From Gentiana macrophylla (lineage: Eukaryota > Streptophyta > Magnoliopsida > Gentianales > Gentianaceae): a DNA stretch of 64,000 bases. Positions 32,763 to 43,587 of the stretch are shown here, piece after piece. Each line of letters starts with the position of its first letter. The stretch's first letter is position 1. The stretch covers positions 372,001 to 436,000 of the forward strand of contig JAOBSW010000041.1 of NCBI GenBank assembly GCA_026214975.1. The letters are read 5' to 3'. The notes under the pieces were generated by a model. It did not search any database. It saw only the letters and a program-made list of their open reading frames with translations, and was not told the origin of the DNA. A program made the translations under genes and the position numbers.

Positions 32763-33623
32763 TCAGCATATGTCCTTAGTGTGGCCAATCTTCTTGCAAT
32801 GCTCACACTTAGGTTTCTCTTTGTTTGAGTTCCTCTGTTGACTTCCAGCCACTAGGGCAGATCCTTCTACTTTTGTAGGGCTTGGTTTGTGCATAACTTT
32901 GCGTCTTGATTTTTCTCTTCTTACCTCAGAAAAGGTTACTCTGAGTGATGGTAGGGGTTGTCTGCCCAAAATCCTACCCCACCTCATCTAGATCTGGATT
33001 TAGGCCCGCTTCGTCCACCACTGCTCGCGCGGAGGCTTCTCTCTAAGGCGGAACGCTCCCCTACCTGCCAAGATTGAATAAACTCGTTCATTCTCCTCCC
33101 TTTTTTGAATTTTTGTACTGTCACTAGGGTAGTCCCAAGTGTCATCATAACACATGTCCAATTCCTGCCAAAGGGTTACAATATCCTTGTAGTAAGTGGT
33201 GACGTCCCTGGATTCTTGTTTTAAGTTCCAAAGTCTTGTCTTTAGGTCATAGATATCTGAAGAGTTCTCCAAGTCAGAGTACATCTCTTTCACAGCATCT
33301 CACATGTCCTTAGCAGTGGGTAGGAACATATGCGGTCTGGCAATGGGTGGCTCCATGGAATTTATGAGTCATGCCTTTACCATAGAGTTTTCAGACTTCC
33401 AGGTTGCAAGTCTTGGGTCATTGGCTGCTGGTTCCTTGCTTGCTCCGGTCATGAACCCCAACTTTCCTCTGCCATCAACCACTAGTTTGACGGTGTGGGA
33501 CCACTCCAAGTAGTTGTTGCCATTCAATTTCTGTGATACCAGTAGGTTAGAAGAGGAATTTGCTGTATTTCCATCTTCTCCCCTAGTATTTGCTTCGGAT
33601 CCTGTGTTAGCAGAAGAGCCCAT
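32763..33623 (-). pseudogene. Copia B gag
   Basis: It starts at ATG 33623 (MGSSANTGSEANTRGEDGNT), with LLVSQKLNGNNYLEWSHTVK and LGFMTGASKEPAANDP. The middle has NSSDIYDLKTRLWNLKQESR and VTTYYKDIVTLWQELD. The end has ILGRQPLPSLRVTFSEVRRE and a complete zinc knuckle CEHCKKIGHTKDIC (32763-32810). Frameshifts at about 33330 and 33000. Confidence 0.85.
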
Positions 33624-33639
33624 TAGCTAAGCTTACTAA

Positions 33640-34836
33640 ATGATATAACAGGTAGTAGATGGTTTGTCACCTTTGTGGATGACAATACTAGAACTATTTG
33701 GTTATCTTATGAAGGAAAAAAATTGAAGTTGGCAGAATTTTCAAAGATTTCTGTAGCATGATTGAAAATCAATTTAATATGAAAGTCAAAATTTTTAAAT
33801 CTGATAATGCTAAAGAATGTTTTTGATATAATCTATCTTCTTTTCTCTCAGAAAAGGGTATTGTTCACACTTGTTGTGTTGAGACACTCCAACAAAATGG
33901 GGTGCTGAACGCAAGAATAGGCGCCTTTTTGAGGTTGCTAGGTCTCATGTTCTCTATGGATCTTCCAAAATACCTTCGTATCTTATGAACAGACTCCCCT
34001 TAAGGGTTTTGAAATATAGAACTCCTAAATAAACTCTTGAAGAGACTTGTCACCTTACCCATCTTTCTACCACTGTCCCTCTAGAATCTTTGGGTGCACT
34101 GCATATGTTTATATTCATGCTCATAATAGAAGTACATTGGACCCCAAAGCTATCAAATGTGTGTTTGTGGGATACTCCGCAAATCAAAAGGGTTATAACT
34201 GCCATTCTCCGATTGAAAAAAGGTTTTATGTGTCTATGGATGTTAAATTCTTTGAACACCGATCGTTTAATAACAGTACTGGTGATGCCTTCTCCTCTAA
34301 TTCTCAAGATTGGGGCTAATAGACCTACATGTTACTTCTTTTATTCCTAACCTTTCTGATTTACAGAAAGATAAAGTTTCTGGGACTACTCTTCCCGATC
34401 AAATTGCCAGTAGACCTTCTATCATGAAAGTGTATGCCATAACAAGGTTAAAAAATTCTACCACACCTCCCAATCCAAGTACTGAGACTACTAAGATATT
34501 GTCATATCAACCAAAAACTCCTCCTCATACATGTATGGTTTTACTTACTCAAACTGTGGATGACAAACCTTCTGTTCTAAGGAAAGGTGAAAGAAGTTGA
34601 ATTGATCATCTTATTTACTCCTTTTTATCCTATGATAAGCTCTCCCCTCACCTGTGTATGTTCGTTAACAGTCTTGACAATAAGGTTATTCCTAGGAACG
34701 TTCACGAGGCTCTTGTTAACTATATGTATTTACTCCTTTTTATCCAATGATAAGCTCTCCCGTCGCCTGTGTATGTTCGTTAACAGTCTTGACAATGAGG
34801 TTATTCCCATGAACATTCATGAGGCTCTTAGTTAAA
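33640..34836 (+). pseudogene. Copia A integrase and linker
   Basis: After Copia B, plus-strand coding resumes with RWFVTFVDDNTRTIWL, IFKSDNAKECF (second catalytic Asp kept) and a degenerate NGVLNARIGAFL-like E region. The C-terminus has GCTAYVYIHAHNRSTLDPKA, KCVFVGYSANQKGYN and FYVSMDVKFFEHRSF. Near the end a 115-bp direct duplication (34613 and 34728 starts) repeats YDKLS...VNSLDN...IHEAL and shifts the frame. The segment ends near 34836, upstream of where RT would start. Confidence 0.8.
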
Positions 34837-34884
34837 AATAAGGAGATTCTTAGTAAGTCTTTTATTAAGTGTTTAATATGTCTT

Positions 34885-35124
34885 TGTTAGCCCTAATACT
34901 TGTGTAAATTAGAGGCTTGTTTTTCCCTTTCTTTTCTGCTGTGTAGAAGACATGAACACTGATGGACTGTCCAACTAGCCGTTGGAACCATGTTTCCTGC
35001 TTTTCTACTTTATAGCCATTGGACATCCACTCTATATAATGAAGTCTTATGGTTCTTTATTTGTAATGAGCTTTATATTCTTAATATAAGAGAACACTTT
35101 ACTCTCATTGCTTTAATTCTTACA
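34885..35124 (+). repeat. Copia C 5' LTR
   Basis: 240 bp, TGTTAGCCCT ... AATTCTTACA, with TATA box TCTATATAATG at about 35031 and directly followed by a primer binding site. No matching 3' LTR is present. Confidence 0.82.
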
Positions 35125-35137
35125 TGGTATCAGAGCC
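35125..35137 (+). other. Copia C primer binding site
   Basis: TGGTATCAGAGCC next to the LTR end. Confidence 0.92.
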
Positions 35138-35190
35138 TTAGGTTTTTTTCTGGGATTTCTTTCAAAATTCAAATCTCTGTTTCTTGATCA

Positions 35191-36464
35191 ATGGCTGAAT
35201 CTACTGCAACTAGTGCAGCCACTGAGCTTTCTACCACTGAGAATCCTATACTCTTTGGGGATCATCAAAACATTCAGGCTGCTTATAAGCTAGATGGCAA
35301 AAATTTTCTTAAATGGTCTCAGTTTGTCAGAACCAAGGTAGAGGCAAATTGAGCCATCTGTTGGGAACTGGAATCCAAAGTTTGCTAGCTAGGATGAAAA
35401 GGATTCTATGGTGATGTCTTGGCTGTGGAACTCCATGATCCCATAAATCAGTGATACGTGCATGTTTTTGTCTTCTGCCAAGGAGATTTGGGACACTATA
35501 CGACAAACCTATTCAAAGGTCAATGATGCAGCCTAGATCTATGAAATAAGGGTAAGAATTAAAAACACTAAGCAGGGGAACAAAACCATCACCGATTACT
35601 CTAGCCTTCTTCAAGGGTTGTGTCAGTAATTGGATCACTATCAATGTATCCAAATGAAAGGACAATGATGATGCTGCCACACTTAGAAGAATGGTTGAAA
35701 AAGAAAGGATCTTCTCTTTTTTGGCTGGTTTGAATCAAGAATTTGACCTGCAAGGGTGCAAATTCTAGGAAGACTAGAGCTCCCTACCCTCGATGAAACT
35801 ATCTCTATGGTGAGGACAGAAGAGGGTAGGAGAGGTGTCATGCTTGACATCACAAACACTGAAAGTTCAACTCTGTTTGCTGGGCAAAACAAGTTTGGAT
35901 ATCCTAAGATTGCCGAGTCCAAGGATAATCTGGACAAAAAAACCTCTAACCAGACGTAGAACCCTAAATCTGGTGATAGGGACAACCTTTATTGCACTCA
36001 CTGCAAAAAGAGCGACACGCAAAGAATTTTGTTGGAAATTACATGGGAGACTAGGCAAGACTAATGCTCTGGCACATGCTGTGAACTCCAACAAAACTGA
36101 AAGCATTTCTCAAGGGGCAAATCCTAACCTTGGTCAATCTGAGATTGAGAAATTAAGGAAGTTCCTTGATACCTTGGAAAATCCATCTTCATCAATGGTT
36201 TTTTCAGGTATGGCCTCCCTTGATCTCTTAAATCAAAAGGTTACTAAGGGTTGGGTGCTTGACTCTGGAGCTACTGGTCATATGACCCTTTCTGTTGAGT
36301 TATTCACTGATTATATTCCTTTTAATACTAGCAAATACATCACAGTTGTTAATGGAAACTCTATTAGAGTGGCTGGTACTGGGAATGTAACTTTGAATGA
36401 TTCCTTAATGCTTAAAAATTCTCCTCATGTTTTAGATTTAACTGCTAATTTGGTTTCCGTTTGA
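35191..36464 (+). pseudogene. Copia C gag and protease
   Basis: The ATG at 35191 opens MAESTATSAATELSTTENPI, then AYKLDGKNFLKWSQFVRTKV, with a stop shortly after. Later frames show RMVEKERIFSFLAGLNQEFD-like and PSLDETISMVRTEEGR. A broken zinc-knuckle region follows (YCTHCKK at about 35992). The protease has GWVLDSGATGHMTLSVELF (about 36250) and ANLVSV. The same arrangement and similar wording as in Copia D show the two are related families. Confidence 0.82.
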
Positions 36465-36535
36465 AGGTTTGCCACTGATTCAAACTGTTATGTTTATTCT
36501 CTACTAACTTCTGTGTGATCTAGAAGTTAACAGTA

Positions 36536-37503
36536 ATGAGGAGGATTGGTCTTGCTAGAGTTAAAGGGGGGCTCTACTTTGTTATGGATCAAAAGGGAGA
36601 TATATATATTTTTGAGAAAGTCTCTCTGCTTTCTAAGGCTGATAGTGATAGAATTCTTTTGTATCATAAAAGATTAGGTCATCTATCTTTTCAAATTTTA
36701 AAGCATTTGTTTCCTATTTTGTGCAAGGGTTCAAATGATGAAAATTTTAAATGCAATGAATGTGAATTTGCCAAACACTAAAGAGTTCAATATCATGCTT
36801 TGTCTCATTTATCTCTATATCCTTTTGATCTAATCCATAGTGATATCTAGTGTCCCTCTACTGTGCCTAATGTGAATGCTGCTCACTGGTCTGTGACTTT
36901 CATTGATGATTGCACCATAACTACTTGGGTATATCTTGGGTATATCTATTGAAACACAAGTCAGATCAGTCTCATGTGTTTACTGTTCTTTACAACATGA
37001 TCTTAACCCAACTTGATACCAAGATCAAAAGGCTAAGATATGATAATGCCAAGGATTACTTTAACAGATTCCTCAATCCTTTTATTGAGGAGAAGGGAAT
37101 CATTCATGAATCTTCCGGCATTCATACCCCCCAACAGAATGGGTGGCAGAAAGAAAGAGTAGGCATTTACTTGAATCATCTAGGGCCCTCCTATTTCAAA
37201 TGAATGTTCCTAAATTCTATTGGGGGTGAGGCAGTCCTTATTGTTGCTCATTTGATCAATAGACTTCCAACAAAAGTTCTGAACAAGAAGAGTCCTATTC
37301 AGACTCTAACTGAGATCTATTCCCATTTTTAACATCTGCAGGTGTCTTTGGGTGTGAGGTGTTTACTCATGTTCACTTTCCTAAGAGAGGAAAGCATGAC
37401 CCGAGGGCTCTAATGTGTATTTTCATTGGGTATTCCAATACTCAAAAAGGGTATAAGTGCTATCACCCCCGTACCAAGAAGTATATCATCTCTAAAGATG
37501 TTA
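36536..37503 (+). pseudogene. Copia C pre-integrase and integrase, first part
   Basis: It contains LYHKRLGHLSFQILKHLFP and CNECEFAKH (HHCC zinc site), a damaged first catalytic region (LIHSDI followed by a stop), KIKRLRYDNAKDYFNRFLNP (second Asp kept), IHESSGIHTPQQNG and the E region WQKERVG. The C-terminus has FGCEVFTHVHFPKRGKHDP and IGYSNTQKGYKCYHPRTKKY, ending SKD where the Harbinger element is inserted. Stops and frameshifts are frequent. Confidence 0.82.
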
Positions 37504-38559
37504 GGGCACTCCCAACAGCATCCCTATTCTTCATCCCTAAAATAATATAAAATAATACACATCCTTATTTTACAGCATCTCAATTCAAAACACTCCACAG
37601 CAGCATCCCTATCCATATCCCTACATCATTAAAATATTAATTCTTATATATTCCCAAAGCAACAACCATAGCAAAAAAAAAAGATGGTCTCAAGTACATT
37701 TACCAACTTTCAAGATGAACATCATGTGAATACAATGTACTTTCCCATCTTTCGATCGAGAAATGAAGATAAGCGGTTAAGCAAAAAGGTCCGAACTCCG
37801 GATATTGATACAAAAACCCATGTGACTACTTGAATATAATGTTCGCAAAGCGATTTTTATAAATCCAATCTATAAACCAACATATCGAGATAGCATGTGA
37901 AACAAATTAAGACATGTGAAACAAATTTTTCACTCGCCTGTTCATTTTATCCTATTTTTACAAAGATTTATCTTGAACAATTTTTGGAGACAGGAAACAA
38001 AATAAGAGTGCTCGTTTTCTAAATTCAACAAGAATGAAACCCTAGAAGCAAAATTGAAAAAATAACTGATTCCTTTGTTCATTAAACCAATTTACCATCA
38101 ACTTTTACATAAATTACATACCTTTTTAGCAGAAATCAGACCCCAAATTGATTTACACAGAAGAGCACAAAACTTGGGATAGGGCACCATATAGGGCTGA
38201 TTTTCTTTCTTTATTTCTACATATTATGAAGTGAATTCTTGCACATCCGATGATGAATCCTTGTGAGATTGAAAGAAAGGCTAGGTTTTTCTTAATGTTA
38301 AAGCGTGGGTGTATGAGAGAGAGGAACAGCTGCAGCGTTTTTTTTCTTCCCGCGTTTTGGCTGTAAAAGAAAGAGAAATAATAATAAAAAATTAAATAGG
38401 GATGCTACAAAGTGTTGCTCCGTAAATGGGTCAGATTGCTCACCATCCCCAAATATTAATAGGGATGGTGATTCTGCTGGAGGGGTTTTTAGGGGCAAAC
38501 TCTATTTTTTATCTTCATTTTAGGGATAGGGCACCATATAGGGCTTCTGCTGCAACCCC
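37504..38559. mobile_element. PIF/Harbinger-type non-autonomous element
   Basis: TTA occurs on both sides (37501-37503 and 38560-38562). The left end GGGCACTCCCAACAGCATCC and the reversed right end GGGGTTGCAGCAGAAGCCC form imperfect inverted repeats continuing to a shared CCCTAAAAT. Removing the element and one TTA restores the Copia C frame SKDVTFYEMSPYY exactly. At 1056 bp with no transposase it is non-autonomous. A 23-bp piece of the right end also occurs internally at 38175-38197. Confidence 0.88.
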
Positions 38560-39675
38560 TTACCTTCTATGAGATGAGTCCTTACTATACTTAGAAATCC
38601 TCAATTCAGGGGGAGATGCCTACTACAGAAAGTGTGAAAGATATGTACCTTCTTGATATGTCTCCTATGTCTTTCGGAGATAAGAATCCTGCTGCTACAT
38701 CAGATTCTCTAAATCTACTGAGAATGCACCAAAAGAGGATGTACCAAATGAAGAAACTACTGAAAAGGCACCTATCATTTACTCTAGAAAAATCTGGTTA
38801 AGACTGCAGGACATTATTCCTATGGAGGAGAATAGTAATTCTGACACTACTTCCAATTTGGAAGAACATGCAAACTATTTCCCACATAGAAGAACATTAT
38901 GTCCCCAGTAATTTAGAAACTAGTGCTAGCAATACAAGTCCTAAAGATATGCCTATTGCTAAAAGGAGTGTGAGGGCTCGTACCTTACACCCTCTTTATC
39001 CTATGAAAAATTTCCTATCCTACCATAGGATCTCTCTCAAAAACAGAAAAAGTTTATGAAAAATCTGATGGATTGTCCTACCCCAAAGGGACTGGCTGAT
39101 GCTCTATCTGATGAAAGATGGGTGAAAACCATGAAAGATGAAATGTAAGCCCTAGAAAGAAGCAAGACTTGGGATCTTGTTGATATTCCTAAAGGGGCCA
39201 AAACTGTAGGTCGTAGATGGATCTTTACCATCAAATACAAATCTGATGGCACCATTGAAAGATATAAGGCAAGATTAGTTGCCAAGGGGTATTCAAACCC
39301 ATGGCATTGACTACTTTGACACATTTGCCCCTGTGGCAAAGATGAACATTGCCAAGATCTTATTGTCCTTGGCTGCTAATTTTGACTGGAAGTTAAGTCA
39401 ATATGATGTTAAAATTGTCTTTCTTCAAGGTGACTTGGAGGAAACCGTCTTTATGTATATTCCTCCTGGTTTCCAAGTTGAAAAAGGGAAGGTTTGTAGG
39501 CTAAAGAAGGCCCTCTATAGCCTAAAACAGTCTTCTAAGTGCTTGGTTTGGGAGATTCACCAATGCTATGACGAGTCTTGGCTATAAACAGAGTCAGGGG
39601 ATCATACCTTGTTTGTGAAAATGAATATGCAGGGCAAAAGATCTATTCTCTTGGTGTATGTTGATGATATAATCA
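38560..39675 (+). pseudogene. Copia C reverse transcriptase, after the Harbinger insertion
   Basis: Coding resumes with TFYEMSPYY. RT motifs: [90 protein letters not shown] and LLVYVDDIII (about 39650-39680). The frame breaks at 39290 and 39540. The RT ends abruptly after the YVDD motif. Confidence 0.82.
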
Positions 39676-39689
39676 TCGCGTGGGCAAAA

Positions 39690-40006
39690 TGATATACTTG
39701 TACAACGCTTGTCTAGATATAGCATGTTGTTAGCCTTGTTAGCCAATTCATGCATCACCCTAGAGAAGAGCATTGGCAGGCTGTGTATCGGATTTTAAAA
39801 TATCTCAAGTCAAACCCTAGACAAGGACTACACTTTGGGAAGAACCAAGACACATGCATAAAAATCTATATTGATCTTGATTCATTTGAAACCTAAATGA
39901 TGTAAGATCAACTCTGTGGTACCGCTCATATGTCTCAATGCAATTTGGTCACTTGGTGAAGTAAAAACAACCCATCTTGATCGTCTCTCAAGCGAGTGTT
40001 GAACAT
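39690..40006 (+). pseudogene. Copia RNase H, 5' part
   Basis: VSLVSQFMHHPREEHWQAVY, RILKYLKSNPRQGLHFGKNQ, then degraded sequence to QASVE, where Copia D is inserted. About 100 residues between YVDD and this point are missing, so this is either Copia C with an internal deletion or a C/A junction. Confidence 0.7.
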
Positions 40007-40299
40007 TGTAAAAGCGGAAGCTAGATAGAAAGATTGAAATAGCTTGTATTATTTCAATATGGAAAGCTTAAGTTATTACATAAGGTAGGGTTGTTTATAT
40101 AATACAACCTTTACATAGAAAGCAGCAGAAAAGCAACTTGCCGTTGGCAGTCACATCCCAACGGCTAGTTGGACAAACAGCCAAAGGCCGTGACCCGATA
40201 GAAGACAAATCCCTATGGGATTAAAACTAACTACAAGATTAATAAATAATAAGACTTGGGAGAAAGTATTAGAGCTAATCATGATGATCAATTCTAACA
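40007..40299 (-). repeat. Copia D 3' LTR
   Basis: Minus strand TGTTAGAATTG ... GCTTTTACA. Preceded on minus by the polypurine tract CTTGAGGGGGAG (40300-40311). Confidence 0.92.
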
Positions 40300-41019
40300 C
40301 TCCCCCTCAAGCTGGTAGATGTATATCAAAATGCCTAGCTTGCTAACAACATCATGAAACACCTTCCCAGGAAGTACTTTGGTGAATAAATCTGCTACTT
40401 GATCGTTGGAGGGCACAAATTCAGTAGTGATAAGACCATTTTCCAGTTTTTCTTTGATAAAATGCATGTCCACTTCAATGTGCTTTGTTCTGTCATGTTG
40501 GACTGGATCATGTGCAATGTCAATTGCTGATTTGTTGTGACTCAACAGCCTCATAGGACCTTTCCATACCACTCTTAAGTCATTTAGGATAATCTTCATC
40601 CACAGAAGTTCACAGATCCAAATGGCCATGGATCTAAATTTTGCTTCTACACTGGATCTTGCTACCACAGGTTGCTTCTTGCTTCTCCAAACTACTAGAT
40701 TTCCTCCCAGAAAAATGCAATGACCAGAAGTTGATCTCCTATCCTCTATAGCACCAGCATAGTCAGAGTCGGTGTATGCTTGGAGATCTAAACTTTTCCC
40801 TTTTTTGTAGAGAATACCCTTGCCAGGACAGCCCTTCAAGTATTCAAGAATCTTGTTTGCTACCCTTTGGTCACAAATTTTAGGATTTTGCATGAATCTG
40901 CTGACCACATTTACTGCAAAGGCAATAACTGGCCTAGTGTGTGCCTGATATATCAACTTGCCCACTAAGCTTTGATAGGAGTACTTGTCAACCTCTTCAT
41001 CTTCAGGAGCATCACTCAA
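40294..41019 (-). CDS. Copia D RNase H (open 241-residue segment)
   Basis: Open frame with YSYQSLVGKLIYQAHTRPVI, VVSRFMQNPKICDQRVANKI, AYTDSDYAGAIEDRRSTSGH, VARSSVEAKFRSMA, and LLSHNKSAIDIAHDPVQHDR, HIEVDMHFIKEKLENG. The CDNKSA cysteine is a Ser here. It ends beside the polypurine tract as usual. It degrades the RNA strand during reverse transcription. Confidence 0.87.
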   Translation of the reverse strand: MSDAPEDEEVDKYSYQSLVGKLIYQAHTRPVIAFAVNVVSRFMQNPKICDQRVANKILEYLKGCPGKGILYKKGKSLDLQAYTDSDYAGAIEDRRSTSGHCIFLGGNLVVWRSKKQPVVARSSVEAKFRSMAIWICELLWMKIILNDLRVVWKGPMRLLSHNKSAIDIAHDPVQHDRTKHIEVDMHFIKEKLENGLITTEFVPSNDQVADLFTKVLPGKVFHDVVSKLGILIYIYQLEGEC

Positions 41020-41026
41020 GCCATGA

Positions 41027-41888
41027 TTATGTCTCTATAGGAGTTGCAGCATGCTTGCAACCAAGTTTCCCAGTTTCAGTTAGCAAATCAAGGATGTACT
41101 TATATTGAGATATGAAGATTCCTTGATTAGAGTAGGCAAATTCAATTCCCAGAAAGTACTTCAGTCTGCCAAGATCCTTTATATCAAACTCTCTTGCCAT
41201 CTCAGCTTGCAGGTTTTGATTGGCCACTTGATCATCCCCTGTGACAATAAAGTCATCAAAATACACCAGAAGAACAGATTTCTTCCCACTCACTATGTTT
41301 CACAAACATAGTGTGATCACCTTGACTTTGTTTATACCCATTGTCAAGCATAAACTTGGCAAATCTACCAAACCATGCCCCTGGAGACTGTTTTAACCCA
41401 TATAGGGCTTTATTTAGTCTACAAACCTTTCCATCAGAGTTTTCAAAACCTGGGGGAACTGCGTTGTACATGATTTCATTTAGACTGCCTTGAAGAAAGA
41501 CATTTTTTACATCATATTGTTGCATATTTCATCCCATGTTTACAGCTAAAGATATGAGTATCCTTATTGTGTTCATCTTTGCAACATGAGCAAAGGTTTC
41601 AAAGTAATCCACCCCATGAGTTTGGGTGTACCCTCTGGCCACAAGTCTGGCCTTATGTCTTTCAATAGTGTCATCAGACTTGTATTTGGTGGTAAATACC
41701 CATTTACAACCAACAGTTCTTTCACACTTGGGTAATTGCACCCGATCCCAAGTTTTGTTCTTTTCTAGGGCCTGCATTTCCTCTTTCATGGCATTAGACC
41801 ATTTTGCGTCAGCAATAGCCTCCTTTACAGTTTTGGTATGCCATGTTTGTGAAGATTGAACAAAAACTTCTTGTGGTTCTGTGAACAT
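41027..41888 (-). pseudogene. Copia D reverse transcriptase
   Basis: Frames 41888-41529, 41525-41256 and 41293-41027 together cover RT: KEEMQALEKNKTWDRV, GCKWVFTTKYKSDDTIERHK, ARLVARGYTQTHGVDYFETF, YDVKNVFLQGSLNEI, NKALYGLKQSPGAWFG, DNGYKQSQGDHTMFVKHS and LLVYFDDFIVTGDD. The catalytic box is YFDD instead of the usual YVDD; both aspartates remain. Small indels separate the three pieces. Confidence 0.87.
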
Positions 41889-42519
41889 TTCTTATATGAT
41901 AAGAATGTTCTCATGAGGTGCTTTGTGCACTCTCTTTTCCTCTTTCTAAGAGCAATAAGTAGGTCCTCAGGGGTGCCTTGAATATTATGTTCCTTAGAAC
42001 TTTCAGATTCATTGCCTTCATAGGATGAATCTGAGGTAGTGCTAGTAATCCTCAGAATCATCACTTTTCTGAGTACTATCCTTGTTTTCTTTTTCAGTGA
42101 TGGATGTTTCTGTTCCATGGGGGGACATTCCTGTGGTTACCTTTGGTGTTTTCTTCTTTCTTGTGTACACAATAGGAGTCTTCTCATTAGTTCTCCTATC
42201 CCATGTGTCCTCATTAGGGAGGGAATCTAAGGTAGCAAATTGTTCAGATTCATTTTACTTACTAGTACCAGGGGTACCTTTCTGTGTAGGAGGTAGGGAT
42301 CTCCCCCTTATTGTTGAAATATGATACCTCTTCATGAAAGGTCACATCTCTAGTGATGATGAACTTTCTGGTAGGAGGATGGTAGCATTTATAACCCTTT
42401 TGAGTGTTGGGATACCCAATGAACACACATCTTAAGGCTCTAGGATCCATTTTTCCTCTGTTGTGGGCATGTATATGGACCTAGCCCTTCAGATTTAGAC
42501 ATACTAGGATAAATGCTAC

Positions 42520-43272
42520 TCAAGCATTCAATAGGTGCTCTTTATTCAAGACCTTGGCAGGCAGTTTGTTGATCAGATGGGTTGCTGTCAACACAGCCTC
42601 TCCCCAATAATTCTTGGGGACCATCATTTCAAACATGATTGCCCTAGACACTTCGATTAAGTGTCTGTTCTTTCTTTCTGCCAATCCACTTTTTTGAGGG
42701 GTATAGACACATGATGATTCATGTATTATACCTTTCTCTTCACGAAAAGAATTTAGGAGTCTGTTGAAGTATTCCTTTGCATTGTCAGTCCTCAACCTTT
42801 TGATTTTGGTATCGAATTGGGTGAGGACTTGACTATAGAATTTGGGGAATATCTCTAAGAGGTCTGATTTATGTTTCATAAGATAGGTCCATGTCGCTCT
42901 AGAATAATCATCAATGGAAGTAACAAACCAAACTGAACCATTTATATTAGAATTAAGGGAAGGACCCCATATGTCACTATAAATAACAGTAAAAGGTTCA
43001 ATACATCTGATTCCTTGAATAGGATAAAAGGCCCTTTTGTGTTTGGCCATTTCACAAACATTACAATGCATCCTATCTACATCACAGTTGTTAAACAAAG
43101 TAGGAATCATGTGTTTAATCACTGTAAAAGGAGGATGACCTAGTCTATAATGATACAACCAAAGTTTATCAATACTAGACTTAGACAAAAAAACTAGCAG
43201 CTTGCCCTTTCTCTTTAATGTTCTTCTGACTTTCCCAAAAATATAACCCTTCTCTAGCTTTAGCAACCCCAA
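42520..43272 (-). CDS. Copia D integrase (open 250-residue segment)
   Basis: Long open frame with the zinc-binding HHCC (YHYRLGHPPF, IKHM, CNVCEMAKH), all three catalytic acids (VIYSDIWGPS, KRLRTDNAKEYFNR, GLAERKNRHLIEVSRA) and AVLTATHLINKLPAKVL. It would insert the cDNA into the host genome. It is one part of the gag-pol polyprotein; the C-terminal continuation (GYPNTQKGYKCYHPPTRKF, 42262-42450) is separated by an indel or stop near 42480. Confidence 0.85.
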   Translation of the reverse strand: MGLLKLEKGYIFGKVRRTLKRKGKLLVFLSKSSIDKLWLYHYRLGHPPFTVIKHMIPTLFNNCDVDRMHCNVCEMAKHKRAFYPIQGIRCIEPFTVIYSDIWGPSLNSNINGSVWFVTSIDDYSRATWTYLMKHKSDLLEIFPKFYSQVLTQFDTKIKRLRTDNAKEYFNRLLNSFREEKGIIHESSCVYTPQKSGLAERKNRHLIEVSRAIMFEMMVPKNYWGEAVLTATHLINKLPAKVLNKEHLLNA

Positions 43273-43326
43273 TCATCTCCTTCTTTACAAGATCATGTAT
43301 CAAACAAAGGTTAAAGGAGAAGGCAA

Positions 43327-43587
43327 CTAAGCAGCTTGAATCATTGTTAATTTTTGAATAGAAATCACATTAGTAGACAAGTTAGGAACATGAAGGACAT
43401 CCTTTAGGATGAGTTGATCACGTAACATATAGTCTCCTAGGATAACATGGATAGGAGAGCCATCAGCAACAGAAATAGTTATATTTTTGTCACAAATTTT
43501 GTAAGAAGTCAGATTATCACAGGAGAAGACCATATGGTCTGTGGACCAGAATCAATTACCCACTCTATTAGACCTTCAGACTGTTTA
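43327..43587 (-). pseudogene. Copia D protease
   Basis: Minus strand reads EWVIDSG and then, after a 1-nt shift, DHMVFSCDNLTSY, so the DSG...DHM active-site block is intact except for an indel inside it. ISVADGSPIHVILGDY and LKDVLHVPNLSTNVISIQKL follow, normal for Copia protease. Confidence 0.82.

Larger units (their letters stand above)
28374..33640 (-). mobile_element. Copia B, inserted in Copia A gag, 5' LTR missing
   Basis: Minus-strand element with a 241-bp 3' LTR at 28374-28614 and gag-protease-integrase-RT in order. Its gag start (33623) lies less than 30 bp from resumed Copia A integrase sequence, so its own 5' LTR and the A sequence next to it have been deleted. Its RT is tandemly duplicated and hit by a hAT element. 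Confidence 0.85.

Noticed and set aside
35125..35137. tRNA-like motif TGGTATCAGAGCC (also at 27696 and 50046)
   Set aside because: These are retrotransposon primer binding sites complementary to initiator-Met tRNA, not tRNA genes; no cloverleaf surrounds them.
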